From contig JACEFZ010022363.1 in NCBI GenBank assembly GCA_014155875.1, forward strand, positions 32,501 through 96,500: a DNA stretch of 64,000 bases, in the 5' to 3' direction. A program made the translations under genes and the position numbers. Positions 34,243 to 44,167 of the stretch are shown here, one piece after another. The first letter of the stretch is position 1. Every line of letters starts with the position of its first letter. The DNA is from Cepaea nemoralis (Eukaryota; Mollusca; Gastropoda; Stylommatophora; Helicidae). The notes below the pieces were generated by a model. The model was not told where the DNA came from and searched no databases. It saw only the letters and a list, made by a program, of their open reading frames with translations.

Positions 34243-34302
34243 ACATTTTATTTTCATAGGGTTACAAATAGAGCACGCAAGTCCGTTTATCAGCCTGCCC
34301 TT
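34240..34302 (-). mobile_element. repeat G 3' tail
   Basis: Plus-strand 'acattttattttcatagggt' and 'gagcacgcaagtccgttt' are the reverse complement of the repeat G end. The ga run lies at its 3' side, as at 31884 in the opposite orientation. Confidence 0.6.
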
Positions 34303-34524
34303 CTTATCTCTGGCTGTTTCCTACATTATTTCATCCATACAATACAGCGAGGTTAACCGACAACTACAACAATATCAATATATGCCTTATATGGGAAATG
34401 AATAAAACTCTGTACTGCATGACTCACTAATTAATGTTAATTATTCTTGAAGCAATTATTTGCTATGGAGGAGGAAGGGGTGGGGGCGGAGGGAGAGAGA
34501 GATGGTCTACACTGAAAACATTGA

Positions 34525-34880
34525 GAACATCATTTTCATCATCATCATTTACCAATGACGTGGACACACATCTTTCCAGAGATCTCAGTCTGTGGTGTTC
34601 CGGATCACCTCTGTGGATCATCATCCCCCATGCCACCGTCTTACACTGTCTAATTTAATTCCTCTTCTTATACTTCAGCTTCTTCTACCGCCCATCATTC
34701 CAGTCATCACAATGTTTTTAGCTCTTTTCTCATCACACGACCAAGGAATATTTTTTGTCTCTTTCTAATAGTTGCGTATTCTGTTATAGTTTCGTCCAGC
34801 TTTCCAAGCAACCGTTAGTTACTCTGGCTGTCCAAGGTCATCGCAACATTCGTCTCAGAAATCACATCTCCGTTGCCTGG
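34525..34880 (-). pseudogene. LINE reverse-transcriptase 3' relic
   Basis: Collinear on minus with 5895-6205: an 'RKRQK.F.GRVMRRE'-like block, and upstream 'TARVTNG'-like coding. Frames are broken throughout. Confidence 0.7.
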
Positions 34881-34894
34881 AGCATATTCATTCA

Positions 34895-35100
34895 TTCATT
34901 CAGTAGCATGTCCTTTACAGAACCTCGCTCCCATAACAACCTTCCGGAAAACCTCTCAATCAAGATGTCTCGCGTCCGATACACTCATCTGGAGATCATC
35001 CACCACATCCTGCACCCATCTTCTCTTTGGCCTTTCTCTTCCTCTCTTCCCAGGCATAAACCCCTCCATTATTGTTCTATCATTATTGATAGACATATCA
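34895..35100 (-). pseudogene. second-type LINE RT C-terminal relic
   Basis: The minus frame reads 'RTIMEGFMPGKRGRERPKRR', then 'WVQDVVDDLQMSVSDARHL', and past a stop a 'G.RF.KGHAT'-like end. This tail differs from the 33009 type and probably comes from another LINE lineage. Its upstream side passes into the 50-bp satellite. Confidence 0.75.
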
Positions 35101-35828
35101 AGGACAGAAGTACATCCCACAAGCCATGCAAGGGGATATTGACAGGCATTAAAGAATGCAGTACATTCCACAGTCATGCAAGAGGGATATAGACAGGTTT
35201 CAAAGAAGGAAGTTCATCGCCTAGGCATGCAAAGAGTGTATAGACAGGCGTTCAAGAAAAAGTACATAGCTTAGCCATTCAAGGAGGATATAGACAGGTG
35301 TCCAAGAAATAAGTTCACTCGCAGCCATGCAAGGGGAGATAACAAGGCGTCATAGAAAGAAGTAATTCCCACGACCATGCAAGGGGAGATAACCAGGCAT
35401 CCCAGAAAGAAGTACACCCCGCAGCCATAGAAGGGGAGATAACCAGGCATTGTAGTAAGAAGTAAATACCACGACCATGCAAGGGTAGATAACCAGTCGT
35501 CCTAGAAAGAAGTACATCCTGCAACCATGCAAGGGGAGATAACCAGGCATTCTAGAGAGAAGTTAATCCCACGACCATGCAAGGGAAGATGACCAGGCGT
35601 CACGGAAAAAAGTAAATCCCATGACCATGCAAGGGGAGATGACCAGGCGTCCCAGAAAGAAGTATATCCCGCAGCCATGCAAGGGGAGATAACCAAGCGT
35701 CCTTGAAAGAAGTTAATCCCACGACCACGCAAGGGGCGATAACCAGGCGTCACGGAAAGAAGTTAATCCCACGACCATGCAAGGGGAGATAACTAGGCGT
35801 CACGGAAAGAAGTACATCCTGCACCCGT
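35100..35828 (+). repeat. 50-bp satellite, about 14 copies
   Basis: The unit is 'gaagtacatcccgcagccat', 'gcaaggggagataaccaggc' and 'gtcccagaaa'. Starts at 35409, 35459 and 35509 give a 50-bp period. The left units are more diverged ('tagacagg' variants). The inverted, more diverged version is at 43290-43590. Confidence 0.93.
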
Positions 35829-35831
35829 TCA

Positions 35832-35972
35832 GCTTTTCTGAGACCCTTAAGGGTCGTCTCTGGAGATATGGAGGTCGTGCTTTGTACGACGCTTTCCGCG
35901 CTGCGAAAAGAGACTGAGCCATATGGGATTAAAAACCCGGTGCAATGAAGTCGACCGTGTCGACTTTTAAAC
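35832..35972 (+). mobile_element. SINE-B copy, 5' truncated
   Basis: Starts within the body ('ttctgagacccttaagggtc') and ends 'gtcgaccgtgtcgactttta'. It abuts the end of the 50-bp satellite. Confidence 0.82.
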
Positions 35973-35979
35973 AACTTCT

Positions 35980-36540
35980 TTTTAAGGAATTAGTAGTCTC
36001 ATGTTAGCCCTTCACACCCGTATAGCGTTGTCAGATACTCTCAGACGTGCAGACAGACATAGAGGCGAGTGGGCGGACATCAGCCAGTTATGTTTTTAGT
36101 CAGACAGGCAGTTATTCAGCCCAGATAGTCAGACGACAATCAGAGAGAGCGACTGGCAAGTAGGTACAGACATTCGAGTAAGTGTATGAATTGTGACATT
36201 AGTCAACTCACCTATCTGACCCTGTTCAGTTGTTCGTTGTTATAATTAGAATATATAATTGTACTATTATATTTCACGTGCTGAATTGTTTGTTCATTGA
36301 TGTCTTTCGAGCTATCACCATATTCATATCCTGCTGGCAACCTTTATCATAAGTATGTGTAGTTTTTCACTTAACCTATTTCATATTCTTGCTATTTCTG
36401 CTCTGTACTTTAATGTTCACCATGAGATTCCGTATTACTTGTTTTCAACCTTCATATAAAGATTGTCGTCCTTGTGATCGGTTGTTTATCTCTTTCTGTC
36501 TCATCCTGGTCTTTCATTCACTCACTTTCTTCTAATGTCT
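35980..36540. other. nothing recognised
   Basis: Unique-looking A/T-rich sequence with short domainless frames. Confidence 0.4.
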
Positions 36541-36544
36541 GCGT

Positions 36545-36636
36545 TTGCTCGCTTTGAACTCAAGCGTATTTCATTCACGTACTGCTACTTAAGGTTCATT
36601 GTACTGATTTTTGCGTATGGATTCGCTTTCCTTATT
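36545..36636 (-). mobile_element. SINE-C 3' part
   Basis: 'gctcgctttgaactcaagcg' and 'gattcgctttcc' on plus correspond to the SINE-C 3' end on minus. Homology blends into the 57-bp satellite unit at 'ctttccttattaacactatc'. Confidence 0.65.
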
Positions 36637-36689
36637 AACACTATCTCACGTGTACTTTTCTCCTGTCTGCCCCAGATAGTTAGTAGCTT
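36628..36689. repeat. isolated left unit of the 57-bp satellite
   Basis: 'ttaacactatctcacgtgta', 'cttttctcctgtctgcccca' and 'gatagttagtagctt' are identical, apart from one base, to units at 41.5-42.3 kb. This unit is cut off from the rest by the LINE insertion. Confidence 0.9.
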
Positions 36690-37130
36690 CTTCGTTCATC
36701 CGGAGTTTTTTTTTCGGACGTGATTGCGTTGTGCCTGTTTACAGCAGAGCTGCGTTCTTGCGCCGTTAGGCCGACACATCCGACTTCTGCGGGCATTTGT
36801 TGACCGGGTTAACCTTCCCGGGGGTTTCTTAGGACGTTAGACTCTCACTGTTGTGGTGTTATCTCCCATCCCAGCTGACCCATATAGAACAGCCAAAGGC
36901 ATCCTGGTCGGCCCTCAAGGGAAGGCAGGGGCAGACCATGGGCATTCCCCGCCATCCAAGGAGGCTTCCATAATTGCAGAGCCAACACACAGCGCTCTGG
37001 TACTGGGCTCACCCAAGGAATCGTCACGTCCTGCACATGGCTGCTTAGCCTCACTTCCGTATATTGGGCCTTCCGTTCACCATAGGCTGTTCTTCTAGAA
37101 GCCAGAAGAATGCTGTTTGCAGATGACATC

Positions 37131-37300
37131 CACACAGTGAGCTTTCGATTCGGACTTTCCACGTAATGGATTTGCTATCCAAGCAATATTCCATTTTGTG
37201 CCACTAGGACACTTTTTCCACCTTTTATGAAGCCCACACAGTGAGCTTTCGATTCGGACTTTCCACGTAATGGATTTGCTATCCAAGCAATATTCCATTT
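37131..37300 (-). repeat. 104-bp direct repeat in the LINE 3' UTR
   Basis: A 66-bp block starting 'cacacagtgagctttcgatt' occurs at 37131 and 37235, apparently identical. Duplicated 3' UTR segments can act in template recognition by the RT, but that is only an inference here. Confidence 0.9.
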
Positions 37301-37377
37301 CATGCCTCTGGGAGGCTTGTGTAACCGACATGCCTGTGGTATGAAGTGTGGCAGTCTAAATACTTCTTCATGTACAT

Positions 37378-40300
37378 TTAAATGTCAACCTGAATACAGT
37401 TAAAGTAAGCTGCAGTCGACTTGAGCTTGTTGATATCTCCATAGAGCTTGTCCTCGAATGAAGCAGGTGTGGGCCAAAATATCTTTCTCTGTTCTGCATA
37501 TATTGGGCACTCTTGCAGCAAATGTTTAGCTGTCATTTTACCAGTTCCACAATTACATTCATCTGTATCTCCTATCTTTAGTTTGTTGAACAAGTGGTAT
37601 TTCAGCCTGTTATGTCCTGTGCGGAGTCTGAAGATTGCTACTTGTTCTCTTCGGTCGAGTTTGTAATATGCATCATCCTTCTGGTGGCCTGGATGCTCTG
37701 ATTCCCATTTGGTTCTATAAGTGCTTTTTATCAACCTCTTTGCCTCATTATAGGTTATGTCTATGTCAGGCTGTGGTAGTCGTCCGCCCTCTTTTGCCAG
37801 TCTGTCAGCCTCTTCATTTCCAGGTATACTGCAATGTGATGGGATCCACTGTATTATAACTTTTTTGGATTTCTGGCATAGACCATGGAATGCTGCTCTT
37901 AGGTCAGCTAGTTCTGTGCTGTTTTTGCTCTTCAGTATTGAGACAGCTGACTTAGCATCTGTGAAGATAGCTATTTGCGTCTCTTTATTTTCCTCCATCA
38001 AGAGCATTTCTGCTGCAGTTTTCAGAGCCTCTACCTCCGCTTTGAAGTTACTTGAGAACTTTCCAGTTGCCACTGAATGTGTTTTTTTCACTCCATTTTT
38101 TAAATTTAGGAGAATTCCTCCTCCTCCATTCTCTACTGAATTTTTGGCTGATCCATCTGTATATGCATGGGTCCAATTGCTGCTTGGGTAATGTTCTTTT
38201 ATGTAGTTTAGGGTTATTTCTCTTCTTTCGGTTTCATGCTGAGTGTTCTTTTTCTCAATACCAGGAATGTTTTCTATCATCTCAGGCAGTTGCTGCTGTC
38301 TCCAAGCTGGGAACTTGTCTGCATTGTAAATGGGTTTGACTGTTGATATGTTAAGTATGGGATCTGCCCTAATCTTTCGTTTTGCAGTTTCTACAAAGTT
38401 GCTACGCTTCAGTCTTCCCTTTCCAAAACCACTAAACCTTTTATACATAGGGTGGTCTGTCAATCTTCTAAATTTTTCAGCTTGTTGCTGGGCTCTGCTA
38501 TCTCTTCTATTCTGCATTGGTTGTAAACAAGTGATCTTTTCTAATTCATTAATAGGCGTTGTCTTCAGGCTTCCAGTTATGATTCGCATTCCTTGATTTT
38601 GGACTCTACTTATTTTGTTAAAGTTTGACTTAACTGCTGTTGCCCAAGCTGCAATGCCATATTCCAGTACTGGCCTCACCCGTCCAGTATATAACTTCTT
38701 GAGAACTTTCTCATCTGCTCCCCACGTTGTACCAGCAAGCTTTTTCATGATTGCCATTCTTTGCCTTGCTCTTGTTCGATTTTTCTCAACCTGTGTCTTC
38801 CATGTCAGGCGACGATCAAAGGTGACTCCTAGATAGTTTGGATTTTCTTCATGGCGCAATATTTTTCCATTCAATACCAGCTTAGGTTGCTGAGTTTTAG
38901 TTGAGAGGGAGAACACTGTGCATGTTGTTTTCTCCTCACTTATCTTCACTAGCCATGATTTTGACCAGTCCTCTAGCGCTAATAGGGCTTGCTGTATTCT
39001 GCTGTTAGCTGTACTAATATATTCTTCAGATGTCCATATGGCTAGGTCATCTGCAAAGGATGATGTGTGTACTCTGGCTGGAAAATTTTCCGTGATGTCG
39101 TTTATATATGCTAGGAATAATGTTGGTGAAAGAACTCCTCCTTGGGGGACACCTTGCTCCAATAGCATCATTTTGCTGGTTTGTCCTTGTACTTTTGTCC
39201 TGGCAGTTCTGTTCTCAAGGTAGTGGCTGATCCATTTGTACATTTTCCCACAAACATGCATTTTTTGCAGTTTTACTTTCAGTCCTTCCTTCCATACTTT
39301 ATCAAATGCTTTTTCTAAATCTATCCAGACCGCTAGTGTGTGCTTTTTCTCTTGGAAGGCATCCTCTATTTCCTGAGCTATATAGGTTATTTGATCTTCA
39401 GTGGATCTGTACTTTCTGAATCCTGCTTGGTGAGGTGTTAAGAGTTGGTTTTCTTCCAGATGCCATGTTAGCCTGCCATTGATAATGCGTTCCATTAATT
39501 TTCCTACACAGCTAAGAAGACTGATAGGTCGATAGCCATTTGGTTCTTCCAGGTCTTTTCCTTTCTTTGGGACTGGTATTAGTATAGCTTCCTTCCATGC
39601 CCGTGGGACTATTCCCCTCTTCCAGCTGTAATTTAGGACTGCTAGTAGTTTCTTTTTTGCCTTAGTGCCTAGTCCTATTAGCATTTCATTTGTGATTCCA
39701 TCCTTTCCTGGTGATGTCTTCTTTTTTAGGGTATTCATTGCCTGTTCCATTTCTTCCATTGTTAGATTTGCCATCATATATTCTGCTGCTGTCTCTGTAT
39801 ATCTATGATGTATCTGTTTATCTTTGATTGCTTTCTTCTGTTCGGCTGTAATATCAATGTGGTTTGCACTGGCATAGTGTTCCATTAGTGCATTTGCAGC
39901 CTTTTTTCCTGTAAGCAAGGCATTTCCTTGTTTAATTGTTATTTGTTTGTTTCTAGGTCCTTCATTGTTCATGGCTTTCACTAGTTTCCATAGTTTGTTT
40001 CCATCCCTGTCAAAATTCAGGTTTTCTGTTTTTTTCCTCCAACAATCTCTTGTTGTTTGATTTACTGTTCTTTTATATTTTGCTGAGATGGCTTTGAGAG
40101 AGATGTTCGCTTCAGTTGTTTGTTCTCTCTCTGCGGTCTTCCTAGCATCTTCAACTTTGTCCTCCAAAATTTGTAGTTCTTCAGTCCAGTATGGTTTGTA
40201 ATTTTTCCTCGCTCCTCTTGGAATAGACTCAGTGGCCGCCTGTATTATTGCTCTGTTTAGACTTTCCACCATTTGCTTCATGTTGCCATATCGTGTATTT

Positions 40301-41229
40301 ATGTTTTCACAATATTTGTCTGTTAGTATGGCAAATCTGTCCCAATCTGCTCGTTTGTAATTCCAACGGGGCAAAGGCTTTTGCTCCTGTGGAACATACT
40401 CCATATTTATTACAAGCTTGATTGGTCTGTGGTCACTACCTGCTAATTGGTCAAGCACATGGCGATCGATTTTGTGGAGGATGTCTCCTGTGCAGAAAGC
40501 TAAGTCTGGAGTAGAAGTGGTAATCCATCTTCTTGAGTAGAAGCTCGGTGTGTCATCCGCTTTGTTGAGTAGATGGAGATTTGAGTCTATTTCCCAGTCC
40601 TCCACTTCATCTCCTCTTTTGTCAGTATCTGGGTATCCCCATCTTTCTGAACGGCTATTAAAGTCTCCGACAACAATGCAATTAGTGTCAGTTATTTCCA
40701 TGTTTGAGAGTGTAAGATCCTTATCTGCCGGGCTATACAGATTGTAAATTCTTATTTTCACGTCCTTTATCATTATATCAACACCTATAATTTCCGTTTG
40801 GTTGTCAGAGATCACAGATACTTCGCTGCAAGGTATTGTATTTCGTGTAAGTATTACAACTCCTCCTTTGTGTCCTTCGCGGTCGAAACGTGTGGCCTGA
40901 TATCCCTCGACTGAAAATGTGCGATTGGCGTTGAGGTGTGTCTCTTGAATGCATGCCACATCTATTCTATCTTTATGAAGACGCTGTGTTAGGGAGGCTT
41001 TCTTGTTATAAACTCCTTCTGCATTCCATTGTAGTATGTTGAGTGTCCGGGGTGTTTGGTCAATAGCTCTTAACCTACTCCTCTGTGCCTTGACTCCACA
41101 GCACAGGGGAAGGTGACCACCAGTAGTCATGGGTGGACCCCCTCGAGGCAGGGGGCCCGGCACTATCACCGCCTGATGGGACTTCACGGGATTAGCACCA
41201 TAACGATTAATTTTCATCTGTGGCATCAT
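37378..41229 (-). CDS. LINE ORF: endonuclease-RT-RNase H polyprotein
   Basis: A single intact 1283-residue frame. The apurinic-like endonuclease domain (about 62-275) has 'QWNAEG' (68-73), 'QETH' (E96), 'GDFNSRSERWG' (D189, N191) and 'SDHRP' (H267). The reverse transcriptase (about 480-800) has 'SPGKDGI', 'AGFRKYRST', 'IDLEKAFDKVW' (D637), 'GVPQGGVLSP' (693-702) and catalytic 'FADD' (D727, D728). The RNase H domain (about 1018-1150) has 'YTDGS' (D1025), E1065, D1091, H1132 and D1142, so the full active site is present. A C-terminal C-X1-C-X8-H-X4-C knuckle lies at 1225-1241. The protein would nick target DNA and copy the element RNA by target-primed reverse transcription. All catalytic residues I can identify are present, so it may be active or very recently so. 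The N-terminal 60 residues show no domain and the true start could be M4 or M34. Confidence 0.95.
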   Translation of the reverse strand: MMPQMKINRYGANPVKSHQAVIVPGPLPRGGPPMTTGGHLPLCCGVKAQRSRLRAIDQTPRTLNILQWNAEGVYNKKASLTQRLHKDRIDVACIQETHLNANRTFSVEGYQATRFDREGHKGGVVILTRNTIPCSEVSVISDNQTEIIGVDIMIKDVKIRIYNLYSPADKDLTLSNMEITDTNCIVVGDFNSRSERWGYPDTDKRGDEVEDWEIDSNLHLLNKADDTPSFYSRRWITTSTPDLAFCTGDILHKIDRHVLDQLAGSDHRPIKLVINMEYVPQEQKPLPRWNYKRADWDRFAILTDKYCENINTRYGNMKQMVESLNRAIIQAATESIPRGARKNYKPYWTEELQILEDKVEDARKTAEREQTTEANISLKAISAKYKRTVNQTTRDCWRKKTENLNFDRDGNKLWKLVKAMNNEGPRNKQITIKQGNALLTGKKAANALMEHYASANHIDITAEQKKAIKDKQIHHRYTETAAEYMMANLTMEEMEQAMNTLKKKTSPGKDGITNEMLIGLGTKAKKKLLAVLNYSWKRGIVPRAWKEAILIPVPKKGKDLEEPNGYRPISLLSCVGKLMERIINGRLTWHLEENQLLTPHQAGFRKYRSTEDQITYIAQEIEDAFQEKKHTLAVWIDLEKAFDKVWKEGLKVKLQKMHVCGKMYKWISHYLENRTARTKVQGQTSKMMLLEQGVPQGGVLSPTLFLAYINDITENFPARVHTSSFADDLAIWTSEEYISTANSRIQQALLALEDWSKSWLVKISEEKTTCTVFSLSTKTQQPKLVLNGKILRHEENPNYLGVTFDRRLTWKTQVEKNRTRARQRMAIMKKLAGTTWGADEKVLKKLYTGRVRPVLEYGIAAWATAVKSNFNKISRVQNQGMRIITGSLKTTPINELEKITCLQPMQNRRDSRAQQQAEKFRRLTDHPMYKRFSGFGKGRLKRSNFVETAKRKIRADPILNISTVKPIYNADKFPAWRQQQLPEMIENIPGIEKKNTQHETERREITLNYIKEHYPSSNWTHAYTDGSAKNSVENGGGGILLNLKNGVKKTHSVATGKFSSNFKAEVEALKTAAEMLLMEENKETQIAIFTDAKSAVSILKSKNSTELADLRAAFHGLCQKSKKVIIQWIPSHCSIPGNEEADRLAKEGGRLPQPDIDITYNEAKRLIKSTYRTKWESEHPGHQKDDAYYKLDRREQVAIFRLRTGHNRLKYHLFNKLKIGDTDECNCGTGKMTAKHLLQECPIYAEQRKIFWPTPASFEDKLYGDINKLKSTAAYFNCIQVDI

Positions 41230-41506
41230 GAAATGATAAAGTTACGTTGCACTTCTTTGTCAAGCCTGTGGCTCAGTACATCCGATTTCGACAAGCATTT
41301 GTTCGGGATGCTTTCCCTAGCCTTTGACTGTCCCCAGTCTACCTACAAGGCAGCAGGTTTGTACGTCTCTTCGTCTGGTCCCTCTCCCTTGACCTGTCCG
41401 ACATGGGTGACCCTACCAGTAGCTGTGCTACCGTCGGCATAGCTCTTGGGGTCATTGGAACGCGCAAGCCCCTCTACCTCGTCAAGGTGGACGCACGGCA
41501 GAGGGG
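41230..41506 (-). promoter_or_regulatory. LINE 5' UTR, probable internal promoter region
   Basis: 277 bp between the ORF start and the target-site duplication. Non-LTR elements carry internal promoters in the 5' UTR, so this would be the place. I see no defined box. Read on minus, one frame is open for about 70 codons ('GLARSNDPKSYADGSTATG' region) before a stop, possibly a remnant or an upstream ORF. Confidence 0.45.
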
Positions 41507-42305
41507 GTTAGTAGCTTAATTAACACTATCTCATGTGTACTTTTCTCCTGCCTGCCCCAGATAGTAGTAGTTTAACGCTATCTCATGTGTACTTTTGTCC
41601 TGTCTGCCCCAGATAGTTAGTAGTTTAACACTATCTCATGTGTACTTTTCTCCTGTCTACCCCAGATAGTTAGAAGCTTAATTAACACTATCTCATGTGT
41701 ACTTTTCTCCTGTCTGCCCCAGATAGTTAGTAGCTTAATTAACACTATCTCATGTGTACTTTTCTCCTGTCTGCCCCATATAGTTAGTAGCTTAATTAAC
41801 ACTATCTCATGTGTACTTTTGTCCTGTCTGCCCCAGATAGTTAGTAGTTTAACACTATCTCATGTGTACTTTTCTCCTGTCAGCCCCAGATAGTTAGTAG
41901 CTTAATTAACACTATCTCATGTGTACTTTTCTCCTGTCTGCCCCAGATAGTTAGTAGCTTAATTAACACTATCTCATGTGTACTTTTCTCCTGTCTGCCT
42001 CATATAGTTAGTAGCTTAATTAACACTATCTCATGTGTACTTTTGTCCTGTCTGCCCCAGATAGTTAGTAGTTTAACACTATCTCATGTGTACTTTTGTC
42101 CTGTCTGCCCCAGATAGTTAAAAGTTTAACACTATCTCATGTGTACTTTTGTCCTGTCTGCCCCAGATAGTAGTTTAACACGTTCATGTGTACTTTTCTC
42201 CTTTCGGCCCCAGACAGTTAGTAGTTTAACACTATCTCATGTGTACTTTTCTCCTTTCGGCCCCAGACAGTTAGTAGTTTAACACTATCTCATGTGTACT
42301 TTTCC
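41507..42305. repeat. 57/53-bp satellite, about 14 copies
   Basis: The long unit (57 bp) is 'gtagcttaattaacactatc', 'tcatgtgtacttttctcctg' and 'tctgccccagatagtta'. A short form (53 bp) lacks 'ctaa' and tends to carry 'ttttgtcc'. The left boundary is the LINE target duplication, and one further unit lies beyond the LINE at 36628. Rightmost units drift to 'ctttcggccccagaca'. Confidence 0.95.
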
Positions 42306-42574
42306 CTTTGAAATGTGTCTATATCTGCAATATTGTCTCTTTTATGAATTTCACTTTGTTAATTCAATCAGTGGTCCATGGGCGCATGGTGATGATAATG
42401 GTCTGCTCTGTTGGCATGCCCCATAAACGTCATATTACTTCTCGTAACATCTGCGTCTGCCAGTACCCGAGTGTTTATTTTCTCTGCCCACGATATTCTC
42501 ATCATTCTGCTTCAAGACCACATCTCCACTGTCCCCCCCAGTTTCTCCACGATTTCATCACTCGCAGTTACCTC

Positions 42575-42710
42575 TGGAGTCTGAGTGAGTTGGCCTGATG
42601 GCGAGGGACACTGGTAATAGGGACAGTTAATCCACATGCAAAACTCAGTCCATTGGACTAGAAATAGTAGTGCATGTATGGGTTACGGTTCAGAGCCAGC
42701 GAAAGGAAAA
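42575..42710 (+). mobile_element. SINE-C 3' half
   Basis: 'ggcctgatggcgagggacac', 'agttaatccacatgcaaaac' and 'gttcagagccagcgaaagg'. It is 5' truncated, with the head missing. Confidence 0.75.
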
Positions 42711-42731
42711 CAAAACAATGACTCATAGTCC

Positions 42732-43005
42732 AGAAGGAGCCGCGGTAGTGCAGTAGCTAGACGCTCGCCTATTGACTTGGTGGTCATGGCTTCCATCTGC
42801 AGCTGGGCGGATTTGGATTTCCGGAAATATACTTGTGCTGCCAGGTCGACCCAAGCTCAAATGGGTATCAGAAAATGTTTTGGGCAGTGAAGGCGACCGG
42901 CGTCTTCCTGATGACATCAGCCACCGAGTGCAGATTGGTCTATTGACATAGTGTTCACTTTTACTGTGTTTTGCTAGTGCAAACATCCGCATCCACAGAA
43001 GCATA
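42732..43005 (+). mobile_element. SINE-D copy
   Basis: Head 'ggagccgcggtagtgcagta', 'acttggtggtcatggcttcc', then 'aaatgggtatcagaaaatgt' and 'accgagtgcagattggtcta'. It matches the copy at 61488. Box B is degraded ('ggcttccatctg'). Confidence 0.75.
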
Positions 43006-43289
43006 TGTCAGGCACAACTTGTCAATCAGTGAATGGTCCTGCTTGTCGCGGTGCTTCTGTGACTCATGACGGGTCTTTGTCCAATAAAAGTTTTTTTTTT
43101 TTTTAAATATCTATATCCTTGTATGACATCCTTCGTCAGATGTGAACGTGTAGTCTTGATAATGAAACCAAACTGGTCAGACTGATTTGTACATATTTAC
43201 AATATGTGCGGCGTATTGGCATTGGAGCTTTCCGGTTCTCTTCAACGCAGTCTAACCCTGAACCGCAGTGTCGCGGCATGGCTGTGGCA

Positions 43290-43590
43290 AACACTTCCTT
43301 CTTGGACGCTTGTCTATATCCGCCTTGCATGGCTGTTATGCGATACACTTGTTTTCATGGACGCCTGTCTCTCTCCCCCTGCATGTCTGTGCCATATACT
43401 TTTTTATTTTATTATTGAATGCCTGTCTATATCTCCCTTATATGACTGTGCTATGTACTTTTTTCTTGAACGCCTGTTTATATCCTCCTTGTATGTCTGT
43501 GCGATGTTCTTCCTTCTTTGACACATGTCTATATCCCCGTTACATGGCTGTGCGATGTACTTGTTTCATTGACATCTGTCTATATCCAGT
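43290..43590 (-). repeat. ~51-bp tandem repeat, inverted relative of the 35.1-kb satellite
   Basis: Unit 'gcctgtctatatccccttgc', 'atggctgtgcgatgtacttg' and 'tttcttgac', about six copies. Its reverse complement ('aagtacatcgcacagccatg') matches the left, diverged units at 35100-35330. Confidence 0.85.
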
Positions 43591-43599
43591 GTAATGTAA

Positions 43600-44165
43600 A
43601 GTCATGTAATTGTCAAAGAACTCAAGTTGACAGTTGCTTTCTGTGACTATATTCATAACAACGCCTGACGGTGCACGAAGAAGAAATGAAGAAGTACATT
43701 ACAATGTAGAAGAATGTATACCCATCTATCAATGGGGCGTTCAAGCAAGATCCCTGAAGCCACATTCCTGCTGCTTAAAGGATGTATGTATTCATATTTT
43801 ATACACGCACTAGCGCGTTTTCTGCTTTATTACAACTTAACACAGTGTAAAATATATTTCCACTAAGAATTAATTGTGAACTATGCAAATATACTCTTCA
43901 CCAATTCTTGTGCATATAAATGTATTTTAAATAGACCATACAGAACCCTACTGGGGTTTATCAACACGCGTCTTTGATTCTAGTCTAACCATTGTTAAGT
44001 TTATATTACCTTCACATTTAAAGTATATCACTCGACAGCTTACTCAGGTGCGTTAACTCAAACACACAGCTTTCAGATCCCAGGCTAAGTGTATGATGGT
44101 TCGTGAGGATGAAACTGTTATTTGCACAAAGGTATTGACTGTTTCCTTGGAGTTCCTGCAGCACA
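43600..44165. other. nothing recognised
   Basis: A/T-rich unique-looking sequence with no domain-bearing frame. Confidence 0.4.
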
Positions 44166-44167
44166 AG

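Larger units (their letters stand above)
36690..41506 (-). mobile_element. near-complete RNase H-bearing LINE with 11-bp TSD
   Basis: A 4.8-kb minus-strand non-LTR retrotransposon bounded by an identical 'gttagtagctt' at 36679-36689 and 41507-41517, which is a target-site duplication. The element lies inside a 57-bp satellite, and removing it restores the array periodicity. It has about 277 bp upstream of the ORF, one large intact ORF and about 690 bp of 3' UTR. The 3' end lacks a clear poly(A) tail; an A8 tract lies about 15 bp from the end. No separate gag-like ORF1 is present, so it is either a single-ORF element or 5' truncated. The domain order resembles the I-group (I/Nimb-like) clades, but the clade is not certain. 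Confidence 0.9.

Noticed and set aside
37448..38596. plus-strand open frames within the LINE
   Set aside because: They are antisense shadows of the intact minus-strand polyprotein.
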